Source: Bacteroidales bacterium F22 (GTDB lineage Bacteria > Bacteroidota > Bacteroidia > Bacteroidales > Bacteroidaceae). Taken from it: a stretch of DNA of 64,000 bases. Of the stretch, positions 28,337 through 37,460 are shown one piece after another. The position numbers and the translations under genes were made by a program. The stretch lies in NCBI GenBank assembly GCA_029541985.1, contig CP095414.1, forward strand, positions 1,612,001-1,676,000, written 5' to 3'. Under the pieces are notes generated by a model. It worked only from the letters and a program-made list of their open reading frames with translations, had not been told where the DNA came from and did not search any database. The first letter of the stretch is position 1. Every line of letters starts with the position of its first letter.

Positions 28337-31249
28337 TTATTGACCATTATCAACAATGAAATCTAATTTAGCTACCTTGGTGAAACCAAATACATCAGTC
28401 ACTGTCATTACAAGATTCAATGTGTAATCCTCAGGATTTACAGCATATGAACCACCTTGAGGTTTAGCATGTATTGTAAATAATACTGGGTTAACAATTT
28501 CACTAACTGGGACGTCATTGATATCTAACAATTCAACAAGACCAACATTACTGCTACCAGCAGTAGCATTTGGATCTTCAACTGTAAACTTAACTGAAGC
28601 AATACGCCAGTCTTTATCTGTTGCAGCAACATAAGCGGCTCTAGTAGCAGGAGTATTACCCACAAAATACATGTTCTCAGAAGAAACAGAAGGATCTATA
28701 GCAACGATATCATCGTGTGAAATAGTCATCATTCCATCAGCAGTATAAGTGAACTTATTGTCATAACCAGATTTCCATGCTGGAGAAGATTCTTTTACAG
28801 GACTAAGTACCTTGTAATCAAAATTGTCAACTACAGCCCATACAAAACCGGCAAAAGGACTAAACATTGATTTTGCTGGATAAACACCATCATTGTGTTG
28901 TGCAATATCTGAAGGATCATTTACAGTAAAGATACTACCATTGGTTGCATCAAATGCATCAAATGCTTCAGGAGTTTCAGTAGACATAAACTTAACATCA
29001 TCCAAGCTACCATTGTAAGAAGAATTTACATCGTAAATTGCATGTTGGCTATCGTCTGAAAGCTGAGCCCAAACATTATTTACATTAAGAGCACTATTCC
29101 ATGTATTTGTTACCTTAGAAATAGCATCAGTAAATAATGATGATAAAGGAGCATTAATATCTGCATAAACCTTAACTACATTAATGATATTACCTAATGC
29201 ATTGTAGAAAGTAAGGGTTGAACCATATCTTCCTTCTTCAGTTATTACAGTCGCATCAAATACAAGTTTGACTGTTGAAAGAGCAGATGTAGAAGGACTA
29301 TAATTATATGTCATTGCCATTGCTGGGTCTGCTACTAACGAAGCAAAAGTATTATCAGCATATACAGCATGAACATGACCTACGAAAGGAGATACATTAT
29401 CTTCAGTAGTGATAGGAGCTACATGGATAGTAGCAACTTCATCTAACCATGCATCTACATCAGGGATGTTTGCTTGTAAATCAGCTAGAACTGTTGAGCT
29501 TGTAGCTACTTGTTCGTCTGCAGGTAAACTAAAGTCAATAGTAGAATTCAATACTAATTGAGTTTCGTCATACTCTAATTTAGTAAAGACAACATCAAAT
29601 GATGCCTCACCACGTGATCCATCCATATACAAGTAATGATAAACAAATGTAACTGTTTTATTAGCTAAAGATGGGTCTGATGTAGAAAGAGTAATGTCCG
29701 TATCACCATCGACAACCATGTCAACACCGTCAATGTCACCATTACTAGCTGAAGTAGGAGAAACAGTAACATATTTTTTCCATATACTAACTCCATTGTT
29801 GAGTGAAGGAACTACTTTTTCTTGAGCAGAAGGAGTCGCTCCCGCATCGTAGATAGCAACTGGAGAATCACATGTTGCAACAAGGTTTGTCTCTACAGCT
29901 ACATCTTCACGTAACAATATGATATCATTCTTTGAATAAATCTCACGATTATCAGTCGAATTAAGATCAGTAACTGTTAGTATGTATGAAGTATATGCAC
30001 CATCATATCTTGTTGCATCTACCCAATCTGATGATACTGAAGGAGAATCGAAACTTACTCCTGTTTGAAGAACTGGAGCTGCAGAAGAAGCACGAGTAAG
30101 CACACGAGTAGTACCCTCTGGCATAGAGAAACTTATGTTATCAACTACATCACCTTTAGAATTCTTTAAGCTCAATTCTAAACCACTCCAATCAACAGTA
30201 GAAGGATTGGCAATAAAGAAAATGGTATCATTAACGAAACGAGCATTAAAATCACCAACTTTTGGTAATTCAATCTCACCCGCAGGACCAAAAGCATCAT
30301 CATTGACTACTTCGGCTCCAGTGTAACTAAGTTGATATGAATCTGATGGATAATAAGAAAAGGCCTTTGCCCAATAAGATTGAGGCGCCAATGTTATGTT
30401 ATTCAACAAAGTTCTGAAAGCAGTAGTTAAATTGATTCCTAAATTACTGATTTCACTACTGATATCAGTTCTTGTTGTTCCCCAATTAGTTAAGAACTCT
30501 TGCATCGCAGTCAAGTCTTCATTGCTAACACCGTCCAATACATCCTCAAGTGTTTCCACTTTAACTAGAATGGCATCAATTTTTTCGTTGATTGATACGA
30601 TATCACCATCAAGACCATCAAGTCTAGTATTAACTAGTTCTTTATAAGTCTCTAGTGCTAGTGTTTGTGCCTCAATAAGAGATTTGTTAGCTGCAATGTC
30701 TGTTATATTTGCATCAACTTTAACTTCAAGAGAAGAAACTCTGTTAGTTAAAGCAGTAAGTGCAGATTCTAAGCTGCTAATAGCAGTAGAATTATCACTA
30801 ACGAGTCCTTGTAGAGTTGTTAATTGACCAGTAATCTCAGCAAATTGAGTATCGATTTCAGCCAATTTTTCATTGATAGTAGAAATATCATCAGCGTTAG
30901 CAGAGATAAGCTCTGTTAGTTCTGTTTTTAAAGCATCTATGGATGCATTCACGACTACTAATTGAGCAGCATCAGCAATGTTAGCAGCTGCAATAGCAGC
31001 CTCTTGAGCAGTAGCTATTTGATCTTTTAAATCATCAACATCCGAAAATGTTGGTAAAGCATCCTGAGCTGTTTGCAAAGCACTCTGAGCTGACTCTAAA
31101 GCAGTTAAGCGGGTTTCCATCGCCGTTTTGTTCTCAGCAATCTGCTCCGTCAATGCGGTATCATCGTAGTCGTCGCCACAAGACACCAATGCGGTACTGA
31201 TGCTTAGAAAAGCACCAAATAAAGCAACACTTAATAATTTTTTTTTCAT
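28337..31249 (-). CDS. Large coiled-coil surface lipoprotein, S-layer-like
   Basis: The 970-residue protein has a lipoprotein signal with the cysteine at residue 24 (ALVSC), followed by GDDYDD. That acidic run matches the surface-export signal reported for Bacteroidota lipoproteins. Residues of about 30-270 form a long heptad-rich coiled coil of repeating Ala/Leu/Glu/Thr (LESAQSALQTAQDAL, ALTNRVSSLEVKV). The rest is beta-rich, Asp/Ser/Thr/Val-dominated and probably a string of Ig-like modules, ending NLVMTVTDVFGFTKVAKLDF. The layout is that of large S-layer or stalk proteins in the order, but no specific family is certain. A LytTR regulator lies upstream on the same strand. Expression level and assembly cannot be read from sequence. 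Confidence 0.75.
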   Translation of the reverse strand: MKKKLLSVALFGAFLSISTALVSCGDDYDDTALTEQIAENKTAMETRLTALESAQSALQTAQDALPTFSDVDDLKDQIATAQEAAIAAANIADAAQLVVVNASIDALKTELTELISANADDISTINEKLAEIDTQFAEITGQLTTLQGLVSDNSTAISSLESALTALTNRVSSLEVKVDANITDIAANKSLIEAQTLALETYKELVNTRLDGLDGDIVSINEKIDAILVKVETLEDVLDGVSNEDLTAMQEFLTNWGTTRTDISSEISNLGINLTTAFRTLLNNITLAPQSYWAKAFSYYPSDSYQLSYTGAEVVNDDAFGPAGEIELPKVGDFNARFVNDTIFFIANPSTVDWSGLELSLKNSKGDVVDNISFSMPEGTTRVLTRASSAAPVLQTGVSFDSPSVSSDWVDATRYDGAYTSYILTVTDLNSTDNREIYSKNDIILLREDVAVETNLVATCDSPVAIYDAGATPSAQEKVVPSLNNGVSIWKKYVTVSPTSASNGDIDGVDMVVDGDTDITLSTSDPSLANKTVTFVYHYLYMDGSRGEASFDVVFTKLEYDETQLVLNSTIDFSLPADEQVATSSTVLADLQANIPDVDAWLDEVATIHVAPITTEDNVSPFVGHVHAVYADNTFASLVADPAMAMTYNYSPSTSALSTVKLVFDATVITEEGRYGSTLTFYNALGNIINVVKVYADINAPLSSLFTDAISKVTNTWNSALNVNNVWAQLSDDSQHAIYDVNSSYNGSLDDVKFMSTETPEAFDAFDATNGSIFTVNDPSDIAQHNDGVYPAKSMFSPFAGFVWAVVDNFDYKVLSPVKESSPAWKSGYDNKFTYTADGMMTISHDDIVAIDPSVSSENMYFVGNTPATRAAYVAATDKDWRIASVKFTVEDPNATAGSSNVGLVELLDINDVPVSEIVNPVLFTIHAKPQGGSYAVNPEDYTLNLVMTVTDVFGFTKVAKLDFIVDNGQ

Positions 31250-31582
31250 ACGTGTAATTTGTTAATTAAAGATTTAAAATAATGATTATATATAGTTCTT
31301 TATCATCAATATAACCTAAATTGCATTGATTTTCAAAAAACCAATAGTGATATTGGCACAAAAGTACATATAACTACAATATTTTTGTGCTTTTTTATCC
31401 CAAACCCGTTATTTATCCACCGAATAACACAATAAAATACAAAAAATCACCTCTAAAAATCAAGAGGACTCCTTTTTCTATCGAAATCCATAATAAAGAG
31501 GTAATACAAGTTATAATACTCAATCAACCTTAAATTATGGACCCTTTAATTACAAATATAACAAAATTCCACAGAAAAAAAA
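31250..31582. other. Leader and promoter interval of the large lipoprotein
   Basis: The minus strand has a -7 box TACTTTTG at 31366-31359 about 110 nt upstream of the start codon. CCAATA/TATTGG (31341-31356) forms a short palindrome just downstream of it, at the likely start of transcription. The -33 element is not evident. No gene is seen. Confidence 0.55.
31450..31467 (-). terminator. Terminator of the LytTR gene
   Basis: CCTCT (31450-31454) pairs with AGAGG (31463-31467). On the minus strand the stem is followed by GTGATTTTTT, the pattern of a simple intrinsic terminator. It separates the LytTR transcript from the lipoprotein promoter. Confidence 0.55.
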
Positions 31583-32128
31583 TTAAATTGCGGTCTTTTT
31601 TCTTTCTTTTACTCGTTTTCTAGACCCAATAATATTTAATTGAGAGAAAACCTGCTCTCTATAAGTATTGCCTATATCTAATAATTTACCATTACTAAGC
31701 TTAACCATGTTCCCCATTATCTCCTTGACGTAGTTAATATTAACCACATTAGATCGGTTTATTCTATAAAAAGAATTAATATCTAAAAGCTCATGGACTT
31801 CACGCATGGGCATGCTGACATCAAAAACAGTCTTGTCATGCAGAACAATATCACAGTAATTTCTCGCTGCTTCTAGATACATAATATGATTAGAATCAAT
31901 CTTAACTAGCTTATTACCGTGTTTAATGAAAAAGAAATCGTCCTTTTCATTAAATTTATTGCAGAGCCGTTGAATCAAATTATTTACCTTTTCTGAATTA
32001 GGCCTATCTGAGATAGGCCTATCAGAAACGGCATCTTTATCGTACGATACTTTAGTAGAGATATCATTAGATACAAGAGATACATTAATTATTACATTCT
32101 TTTCATTCAAATCTGTCATCGTTTTCAT
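31583..32128 (-). CDS. Stand-alone LytTR DNA-binding regulator
   Basis: The 181 residues have a C-terminal LytTR domain at about 75-170 (KIDSNHIMYLEAARNYCDIVL, then SFYRINRSNVVNINYVKEI). The N-terminal 70 residues show no receiver domain and no transmembrane helix. This makes it an orphan regulator with no partner kinase in the window. A 15-nt tandem duplication encodes SDRPISDRP in the N-terminal part. The start at 32128 is the third of three ATGAAA starts in a row (32149, 32138, 32128); the first two open mini-ORFs. It is transcribed toward the 970-residue lipoprotein but has its own terminator, so regulation of that gene is only a guess. Confidence 0.88.
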   Translation of the reverse strand: MKTMTDLNEKNVIINVSLVSNDISTKVSYDKDAVSDRPISDRPNSEKVNNLIQRLCNKFNEKDDFFFIKHGNKLVKIDSNHIMYLEAARNYCDIVLHDKTVFDVSMPMREVHELLDINSFYRINRSNVVNINYVKEIMGNMVKLSNGKLLDIGNTYREQVFSQLNIIGSRKRVKERKKTAI

Positions 32129-32206
32129 AGCTTTTCATGGTTTTTTCATAGTAGTTGTAACACTAATTAATTTAAATGGTAAACATAGATAATGAGACAA
32201 GAAACA

Positions 32207-33298
32207 CTAACTCATAATTTCCATATTCATGGCTTTGCGTACCTCACTGAGGGTTTCGATAGCTACTGCTCTTGCTTCATCTATACCTTTGCGCAACATT
32301 GAGGCAACGAATCCTCTGTCTTTTTCGAGTTCTGAACGACGTTGTCTAATGTCATGGAAATAACTGTTAAGAGCATCTGCAGTCACTTGCTTCAATCGAC
32401 CTGCACCATGGTCACCGATTTCTTCTGCAATACTTTCTGGTGATTGACCTGTACATAGACTAGCCAAACGTAATAGGTTGGCTACCTCAGGACGATTGAT
32501 AGGGTCATAAGAAATATGGCGCTCTGAATCAGTCTTTGCAGATTTGATTAACTTACTTGTCTCATCTGCCGTAGATTTGATCATCACGGTATTGTTTCTA
32601 CTTTTACTCATCTTCTGAGAACCATCTAATCCCAAAATCATAGGTACCTCACTCAACAAACCGACGGGCATCCGGAATACATTAGTCTTGAATTTCTTAT
32701 TGAAACGCTTAGCTATTGTTCGTGTCATCTCAATATGAGGCAATTGGTCTTTACCTACTGGCACTATATCACTTTTGCTAAATAAAATATCTGCAGCCTG
32801 ATGTACTGGATAAGTATACATACCTGCATTGATGATATTTTGACCTGAAGCTGTAATCTCTTCTTTGATAGTTGGATTTCTACTTAGCTCTGCATTGGAT
32901 ACCATAGACAGAAATGGAATAGTCAACTGATTAAGCTCAGGAATATGGCTATGTGGGAAGATGTGTGTGTTGTGCTTCATTGGGTCTAACCCACATGCTA
33001 GATAGTCAATTGCCAATTCGGATACGTATTTAGAAATATCCTTATATACATCTCTATCTGTAAGTACTTGGTAATCTGCTATCAGTACAAAGGTCTCTAC
33101 TCCTAGGTTCTGCAAACGAACTCTGTTCTGAAGAGAACCAAAGTAATGACCTATGTGTAAATTACCTGTAGGTCTATCCCCTGTCAATACTCTATGCTTG
33201 TGAGGATTTACTTTTATGTCATTCTCGAGAGCTGCACTTCTTTGTGCGGCGACATCAAAAGAAGAGTAGTTTAGCTCTCCTGAATCGTTATTTACCAT
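32207..33298 (-). CDS. trpS: Tryptophanyl-tRNA synthetase
   Basis: This class I synthetase charges tRNA-Trp. The 363 residues contain the HIGH motif at 48-51 (TGNLHIGHY) and the KMSKS motif at 229-233 (DGSQKMSKS), with LIADYQVLTDRD between them. It has about 35 more N-terminal residues than most bacterial TrpS proteins. No ATG or GTG start exists close to the HIGH motif, so the extension appears real. It has LytTR downstream (78 nt) and a long non-coding stretch upstream. Confidence 0.95.
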   Translation of the reverse strand: MVNNDSGELNYSSFDVAAQRSAALENDIKVNPHKHRVLTGDRPTGNLHIGHYFGSLQNRVRLQNLGVETFVLIADYQVLTDRDVYKDISKYVSELAIDYLACGLDPMKHNTHIFPHSHIPELNQLTIPFLSMVSNAELSRNPTIKEEITASGQNIINAGMYTYPVHQAADILFSKSDIVPVGKDQLPHIEMTRTIAKRFNKKFKTNVFRMPVGLLSEVPMILGLDGSQKMSKSRNNTVMIKSTADETSKLIKSAKTDSERHISYDPINRPEVANLLRLASLCTGQSPESIAEEIGDHGAGRLKQVTADALNSYFHDIRQRRSELEKDRGFVASMLRKGIDEARAVAIETLSEVRKAMNMEIMS

Positions 33299-33688
33299 TA
33301 TATATATTTTTTGATTGTTAGATATCCTTTAGTTTAAATTCAGGCTAAAGATACAAAAACTAGCGGTTTCTATCTCGTACTATTACATAATTTTGCGTAT
33401 TGTTAGAAAATTTAGTAGGTAGTAAATTTACAAGAAAAGAAGAGAATCCCATTAATAGATGTGTTATTTGATTATATAATATTAAATAGTGTGCTTTTTT
33501 TAGGTGTTTTCGATATAAAAAAATTTCATTTATCTTATTGTCTATTTTATGATAAGCATAAAAATAAATAGGTATAGGTAAAACACCTTATTTAATAATA
33601 GCTTGACCTCAAAATAACCCCTAGAGCCTTATTGTATGTTGTACACATTACATTAAGCTATTCTTTAAAAGCTATTTTTATATTATTG
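33299..33688. other. AT-rich interval between trpS and the xyl regulator
   Basis: The roughly 390 bases upstream of the xyl palindromes are AT-rich and hold no gene. A 60-codon frame from 33632 runs through the operator and promoter and is not believable. The trpS promoter should lie near 33320-33360, but I see no full consensus there. Confidence 0.5.
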
Positions 33689-33701
33689 GCTGATTATCAG
33701 C
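33689..33701. promoter_or_regulatory. Candidate xyl operator 1
   Basis: GCTGAT-T-ATCAGC is a perfect palindrome with 6-bp arms, lying 33 nt upstream of the -33 box of the xyl regulator. It is a good site for a dimeric repressor. Confidence 0.5.
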
Positions 33702-33706
33702 TATTT

Positions 33707-33720
33707 ATGATAGTTATCAT
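33707..33720. promoter_or_regulatory. Candidate xyl operator 2
   Basis: ATGATA-GT-TATCAT is a perfect palindrome with 6-bp arms, 14 nt upstream of the -33 element. It is centred about 18.5 bp from the first palindrome and shares GAT/ATC half-site elements with it. Confidence 0.5.
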
Positions 33721-33734
33721 TCATAGAAAACGAT

Positions 33735-33765
33735 TTTGTATTTCCATTTATTTGACCTATATTTG
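33735..33765 (+). promoter_or_regulatory. Promoter of the xyl operon
   Basis: TTTG (33735-33738), a 19-nt spacer and TATATTTG (33758-33765) match the Bacteroidota promoter in full. The start of transcription would be near 33772 and the leader about 40 nt. Confidence 0.8.
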
Positions 33766-33810
33766 TCCATTATCTAATAAAAAGGACCTAGTTAAACTTA
33801 AACAAAACGA

Positions 33811-34539
33811 ATGAACATGCAAGGCACTCCTCAACCCGCTTTGGCCATCAATCACATTTCAGTTGATTGTGTTGTTTTCTGCATAGAGAACGATGAACTT
33901 TATGTATTGCTAGTAAAACGCGATACTAATGAACTGCATGACATGAAACTTCCTGGAGGAATGGTCTATAAAGAGGAAATACTCGATGTAGCTGCGCAAC
34001 GTATCTTAAAAGATCTTACGGGAGCCAGTGTAGATTCATTACGACAATTTCGCTCTTATAGTGCAAAAGGACGAACCAATGATCCTCGCGATACGCATTG
34101 GCTATCTCACACCTTAAATACGGATATTGATAGTATTCTCACAGTAGCTTATTTCTCTGTCGTAAATACCAAACGAACTATCAACAAGGAATCTTCAGGT
34201 ATATGGGTTCCTCTTAAATCGATCGGTGAACTGGCCTTTGACCATAACCGTATCTTGCAAGATGGGTTTAACCATCTACAGCGTATAGCGACGGTAGAAC
34301 CGTCTATTCTTTTCGAATTTCTTCCTCGTAAATTTGTCATATCTCAATTACGTGCTGTGTACAGTTTGATTTATGACAAGGAATTTGACGTTCGCAATTT
34401 TCATAAACAAGTGAACCAAATGGCTTGGGTAAAACCTCTCGAAGAACGGCAAAAGAATGTATCACATCGAGCTGCTCGTTATTACAAATTTGACAAGGTC
34501 GCGTACAAACGGTTTTTTAAATTTGTCGCCAATTGGTAA
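33811..34539 (+). CDS. Nudix-type transcriptional regulator of xylose use
   Basis: The 242-residue protein has an N-terminal Nudix domain and a C-terminal winged helix (FLPRKFVISQLRAVYSLIYDK onward), the layout of the NrtR/AraR group of sugar regulators known in Bacteroides. In the Nudix box (from Gly50) the catalytic REUxEE is replaced: Arg64 is kept, but the glutamates are Ile65, Asp68 and Leu69. Hydrolase activity is therefore unlikely and the domain probably senses a sugar or sugar phosphate. It is the first gene of a regulator-xylB-xylA-xylE unit, 48 nt before xylB. Starts at 33811 and 33817 are both possible. Confidence 0.9.
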   Translation: MNMQGTPQPALAINHISVDCVVFCIENDELYVLLVKRDTNELHDMKLPGGMVYKEEILDVAAQRILKDLTGASVDSLRQFRSYSAKGRTNDPRDTHWLSHTLNTDIDSILTVAYFSVVNTKRTINKESSGIWVPLKSIGELAFDHNRILQDGFNHLQRIATVEPSILFEFLPRKFVISQLRAVYSLIYDKEFDVRNFHKQVNQMAWVKPLEERQKNVSHRAARYYKFDKVAYKRFFKFVANW

Positions 34540-34587
34540 TGTATGGTAATTAATCAACACAAAATAAACAACTAAGAATAACGGATT

Positions 34588-36090
34588 ATGATTTTACTCG
34601 GATATGATATTGGTAGTTCATCAGTCAAAGCAAGTTTAGTAGATAGCCAGACTGGTACTACACTTGCTAGCGCATTTTATCCACCTCAAGAGGCACCTAT
34701 TATGTCTTCTAAGCCTGGTTGGGCGGAGCAAGACCCTGATATGTGGTGGAATTACCTTTCTGAAGCGACCAAATCGGTCCTTCAGCAGACTGAAAGAAGC
34801 ATAGATAGGCAAGCCATTGGAGCGATTGGTATCTCTTATCAAATGCATGGTCTTGTCTGTGTAGATAAGAATCAAAACGTCCTTCGTCCTTCTATTATAT
34901 GGTGTGACTCGAGAGCCATCCCTTATGGTGAAAAGGCATCTGAGACATTGGGGTATGACTTTTGTATGCAGCATCTACTAAATACCCCGGGCAATTTTAC
35001 AGCAGCCAAATTAGCATGGGTCAAAGAGAATGAACCTGAGATATATAGCCAGATAGATAAGATTATGCTTCCCGGCGATTATATAGCGATGAGACTAACA
35101 GGGGAAATTACGACTACGGCTTCAGGACTTTCTGAAGGGATGTTTTGGGATTTCACTACGAATCAACCTTGCTCTGAATTGCTACAGTTCTATGGTTTTG
35201 ATGCATCGCTTCTTCCTGAAATCAAAGAGACATTTAGTGATCAAGGTCATGTGATGGGGTCTGTAGCAGAAAAGCTAGGTATCCCTGCAGGAATTCCAGT
35301 GAGTTATCGTGCTGGAGATCAACCAAACAATGCACTCAGTTTGGGTGTAGTACACCCTGGACAAGTGGCTGCTACAGCAGGTACTTCGGGAGTCGTATAT
35401 GGTGTAAATGGAGTGGTCAAAGCAGATGCAATGAATCGAGTAAACAATTTTGCTCATGTCAATCATAGTGCACAAGACCCTCGATTAGGCGTGCTGCTAT
35501 GCATCAATGGTACCGGTATTCAAAATGCATGGGCTAAACGAAACCTCGTACCGCCTACAATGGGATATGCTGAAATGAATGATTTAGGTACACAATCTCC
35601 TATAGGGGCTGAAGGAATCAGTGTATTACCTTTTGGTAATGGGGCTGAACGTATGCTTCAAAACAAAGAAATTGGGGCTTGCATCGATGGCATACAATTT
35701 AATCATCACAACCAATCTCATCTCGTTCGAGCTGTACAAGAAGGAATCGTATTTGCGCTTGCGTATGGTATCGATGTGATGAAGGGTATCGGTATGGAGG
35801 TCTCAAGAATCCATGCGGGACAAGCTAATATGTTTCTCTCTCCTATCTTCCGAGAGACTTTGTCGGGAGTGACAGGGGCTACTATTGATTTGTTTGATAC
35901 GGATGGATCTGTCGGAGCTGCCCGTGGCGCAGGTCTCGGTATCGGTGTCTATAAGAATTTCGAAGATGCTTTCGAGACCTTGAAGGTCTTGAAAACAATC
36001 TCACCTATAGAAGCAAATCGAGCAGCATACCACGAGGCCTATAGCCGTTGGAAAGAACTTCTTGAAGCTAAGTTACGAGCTAATAACTAA
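34588..36090 (+). CDS. xylB: Xylulokinase
   Basis: XylB phosphorylates D-xylulose to xylulose-5-phosphate, which enters the pentose phosphate pathway. It is a 500-residue FGGY kinase with N-terminal LLGYDIGSSSVKASLVD, the GWAEQDPDMWW stretch, IGISYQMHGLVCVDK (the QMHG motif is typical of xylulokinases), and the C-terminal region with SRIHAGQANMFLSPIF. The xylA gene follows after 46 nt. The set with xylA and xylE leaves little doubt about the sugar. Confidence 0.95.
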   Translation: MILLGYDIGSSSVKASLVDSQTGTTLASAFYPPQEAPIMSSKPGWAEQDPDMWWNYLSEATKSVLQQTERSIDRQAIGAIGISYQMHGLVCVDKNQNVLRPSIIWCDSRAIPYGEKASETLGYDFCMQHLLNTPGNFTAAKLAWVKENEPEIYSQIDKIMLPGDYIAMRLTGEITTTASGLSEGMFWDFTTNQPCSELLQFYGFDASLLPEIKETFSDQGHVMGSVAEKLGIPAGIPVSYRAGDQPNNALSLGVVHPGQVAATAGTSGVVYGVNGVVKADAMNRVNNFAHVNHSAQDPRLGVLLCINGTGIQNAWAKRNLVPPTMGYAEMNDLGTQSPIGAEGISVLPFGNGAERMLQNKEIGACIDGIQFNHHNQSHLVRAVQEGIVFALAYGIDVMKGIGMEVSRIHAGQANMFLSPIFRETLSGVTGATIDLFDTDGSVGAARGAGLGIGVYKNFEDAFETLKVLKTISPIEANRAAYHEAYSRWKELLEAKLRANN

Positions 36091-36136
36091 TCAACAAACG
36101 GACAACAAATTATTAACTATATAAAAACATTTTATT

Positions 36137-37450
36137 ATGACTAAGACTTATTTTCCAAACATTAGTAAAATTCCTTTTGAAGGTAAAGAGAGTAGGAATC
36201 CTATGGCATTTCGTTACTATGATGCTGATAAAGTAATCATGGGTAAGAAGATGAAGGATTGGCTTCGTTTCGCTATGGCTTGGTGGCATACTTTGGGTGC
36301 TGAGGGTAATGACCAATTTGGTAGTACTACTAAAGCTTTCCCTTGGAATCAAAGCAACGACGTATTGACTGCTGCTAAAGAAAAGATGGATGCTGGTTTC
36401 GAAATCATGCAAAAGATAGGTATCGAATTCTTCTGCTTCCATGATGAGGACCTTATCGAACCAAGTGATGACGTAGCTGAATATGAAGCTAATCTAAAGG
36501 CTATCGTCGCTTATGCTAAAGAAAAAATGGACCAAACAGGGATCAAACTTCTTTGGGGTACTGCAAATGTATTTAGCAACAAACGCTATATGAATGGTGC
36601 TGCAACCAATCCTAACTTTGATGTAGTGGCTCGTGCTGCTGTTCAAATCAAAAATGCAATTGATGCAACGATCGCTCTTGGTGGACAAAACTATGTGTTT
36701 TGGGGAGGTCGTGAAGGCTATATGACATTGCTCAATACTGACCAAAAGAGAGAGAAAGAACATCTCGCTCAAATGTTGCGTATGGCTAGAGATTATGCTC
36801 GTGGTAAAGGTTTCAAAGGAACTTTCCTCATCGAACCAAAACCTATGGAACCTACAAAACATCAGTATGATGTAGATACTGAAACTGTAATCGGCTTCTT
36901 AAAAGCTCATGGCTTAGAGAAAGATTTCAAAGTAAACATCGAGGTAAATCATGCTACACTTGCAGGACATACTTTCGAACACGAATTGGCTGTTGCAGTA
37001 GATAATGGCATGCTCGGTTCTATCGATGCTAACCGTGGTGATTATCAAAACGGATGGGATACAGACCAATTCCCAGTGGATAATTATGAATTGACTCAAG
37101 CAATGATGCAAATCATTCGTAATGGTGGCCTTGGTAACGGTGGTAGTAACTTTGATGCTCGTACTCGTCGTGATTCGACCAACATGGAAGATATCTTTAT
37201 CGCACATATCTGCGCTATGGATGTGATGGCTCGTGCACTTGAATCAGCTGCTGCTTTACTTGAAGAATCTCCTATCCCAGCTATGGTCAAAGAACGTTAT
37301 GCTTCGTTTGATGAGGGTAAAGGTGCTGAATTTGAAGCAGGAAAGATGACTCTTGAAGAACTTTACAAATTAGGTAAAGATAATGAGGCTCCTAAACAGA
37401 TTTCTGGCCAACAAGAACTTTATGAGGCTATTTTGAACATGTATTGCTAA
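36137..37450 (+). CDS. xylA: Xylose isomerase
   Basis: XylA converts D-xylose to D-xylulose using divalent metal. The 437-residue length is that of the class II enzymes. Visible motifs are [11 protein letters not shown] with the catalytic His-Asp pair, [33 protein letters not shown], the metal-binding [16 protein letters not shown], and [15 protein letters not shown] with GSIDANRGD. It lies 46 nt after xylB and 10 nt before xylE. Confidence 0.98.
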   Translation: MTKTYFPNISKIPFEGKESRNPMAFRYYDADKVIMGKKMKDWLRFAMAWWHTLGAEGNDQFGSTTKAFPWNQSNDVLTAAKEKMDAGFEIMQKIGIEFFCFHDEDLIEPSDDVAEYEANLKAIVAYAKEKMDQTGIKLLWGTANVFSNKRYMNGAATNPNFDVVARAAVQIKNAIDATIALGGQNYVFWGGREGYMTLLNTDQKREKEHLAQMLRMARDYARGKGFKGTFLIEPKPMEPTKHQYDVDTETVIGFLKAHGLEKDFKVNIEVNHATLAGHTFEHELAVAVDNGMLGSIDANRGDYQNGWDTDQFPVDNYELTQAMMQIIRNGGLGNGGSNFDARTRRDSTNMEDIFIAHICAMDVMARALESAAALLEESPIPAMVKERYASFDEGKGAEFEAGKMTLEELYKLGKDNEAPKQISGQQELYEAILNMYC

Positions 37451-37460
37451 CAGATATAAT

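Noticed and set aside
33632-33814. 60-codon plus frame ending at the Nudix regulator start
   Set aside because: It begins before the promoter and runs through both palindromes, so it would not be transcribed from the mapped consensus. Its overlap with the regulator start is probably chance.
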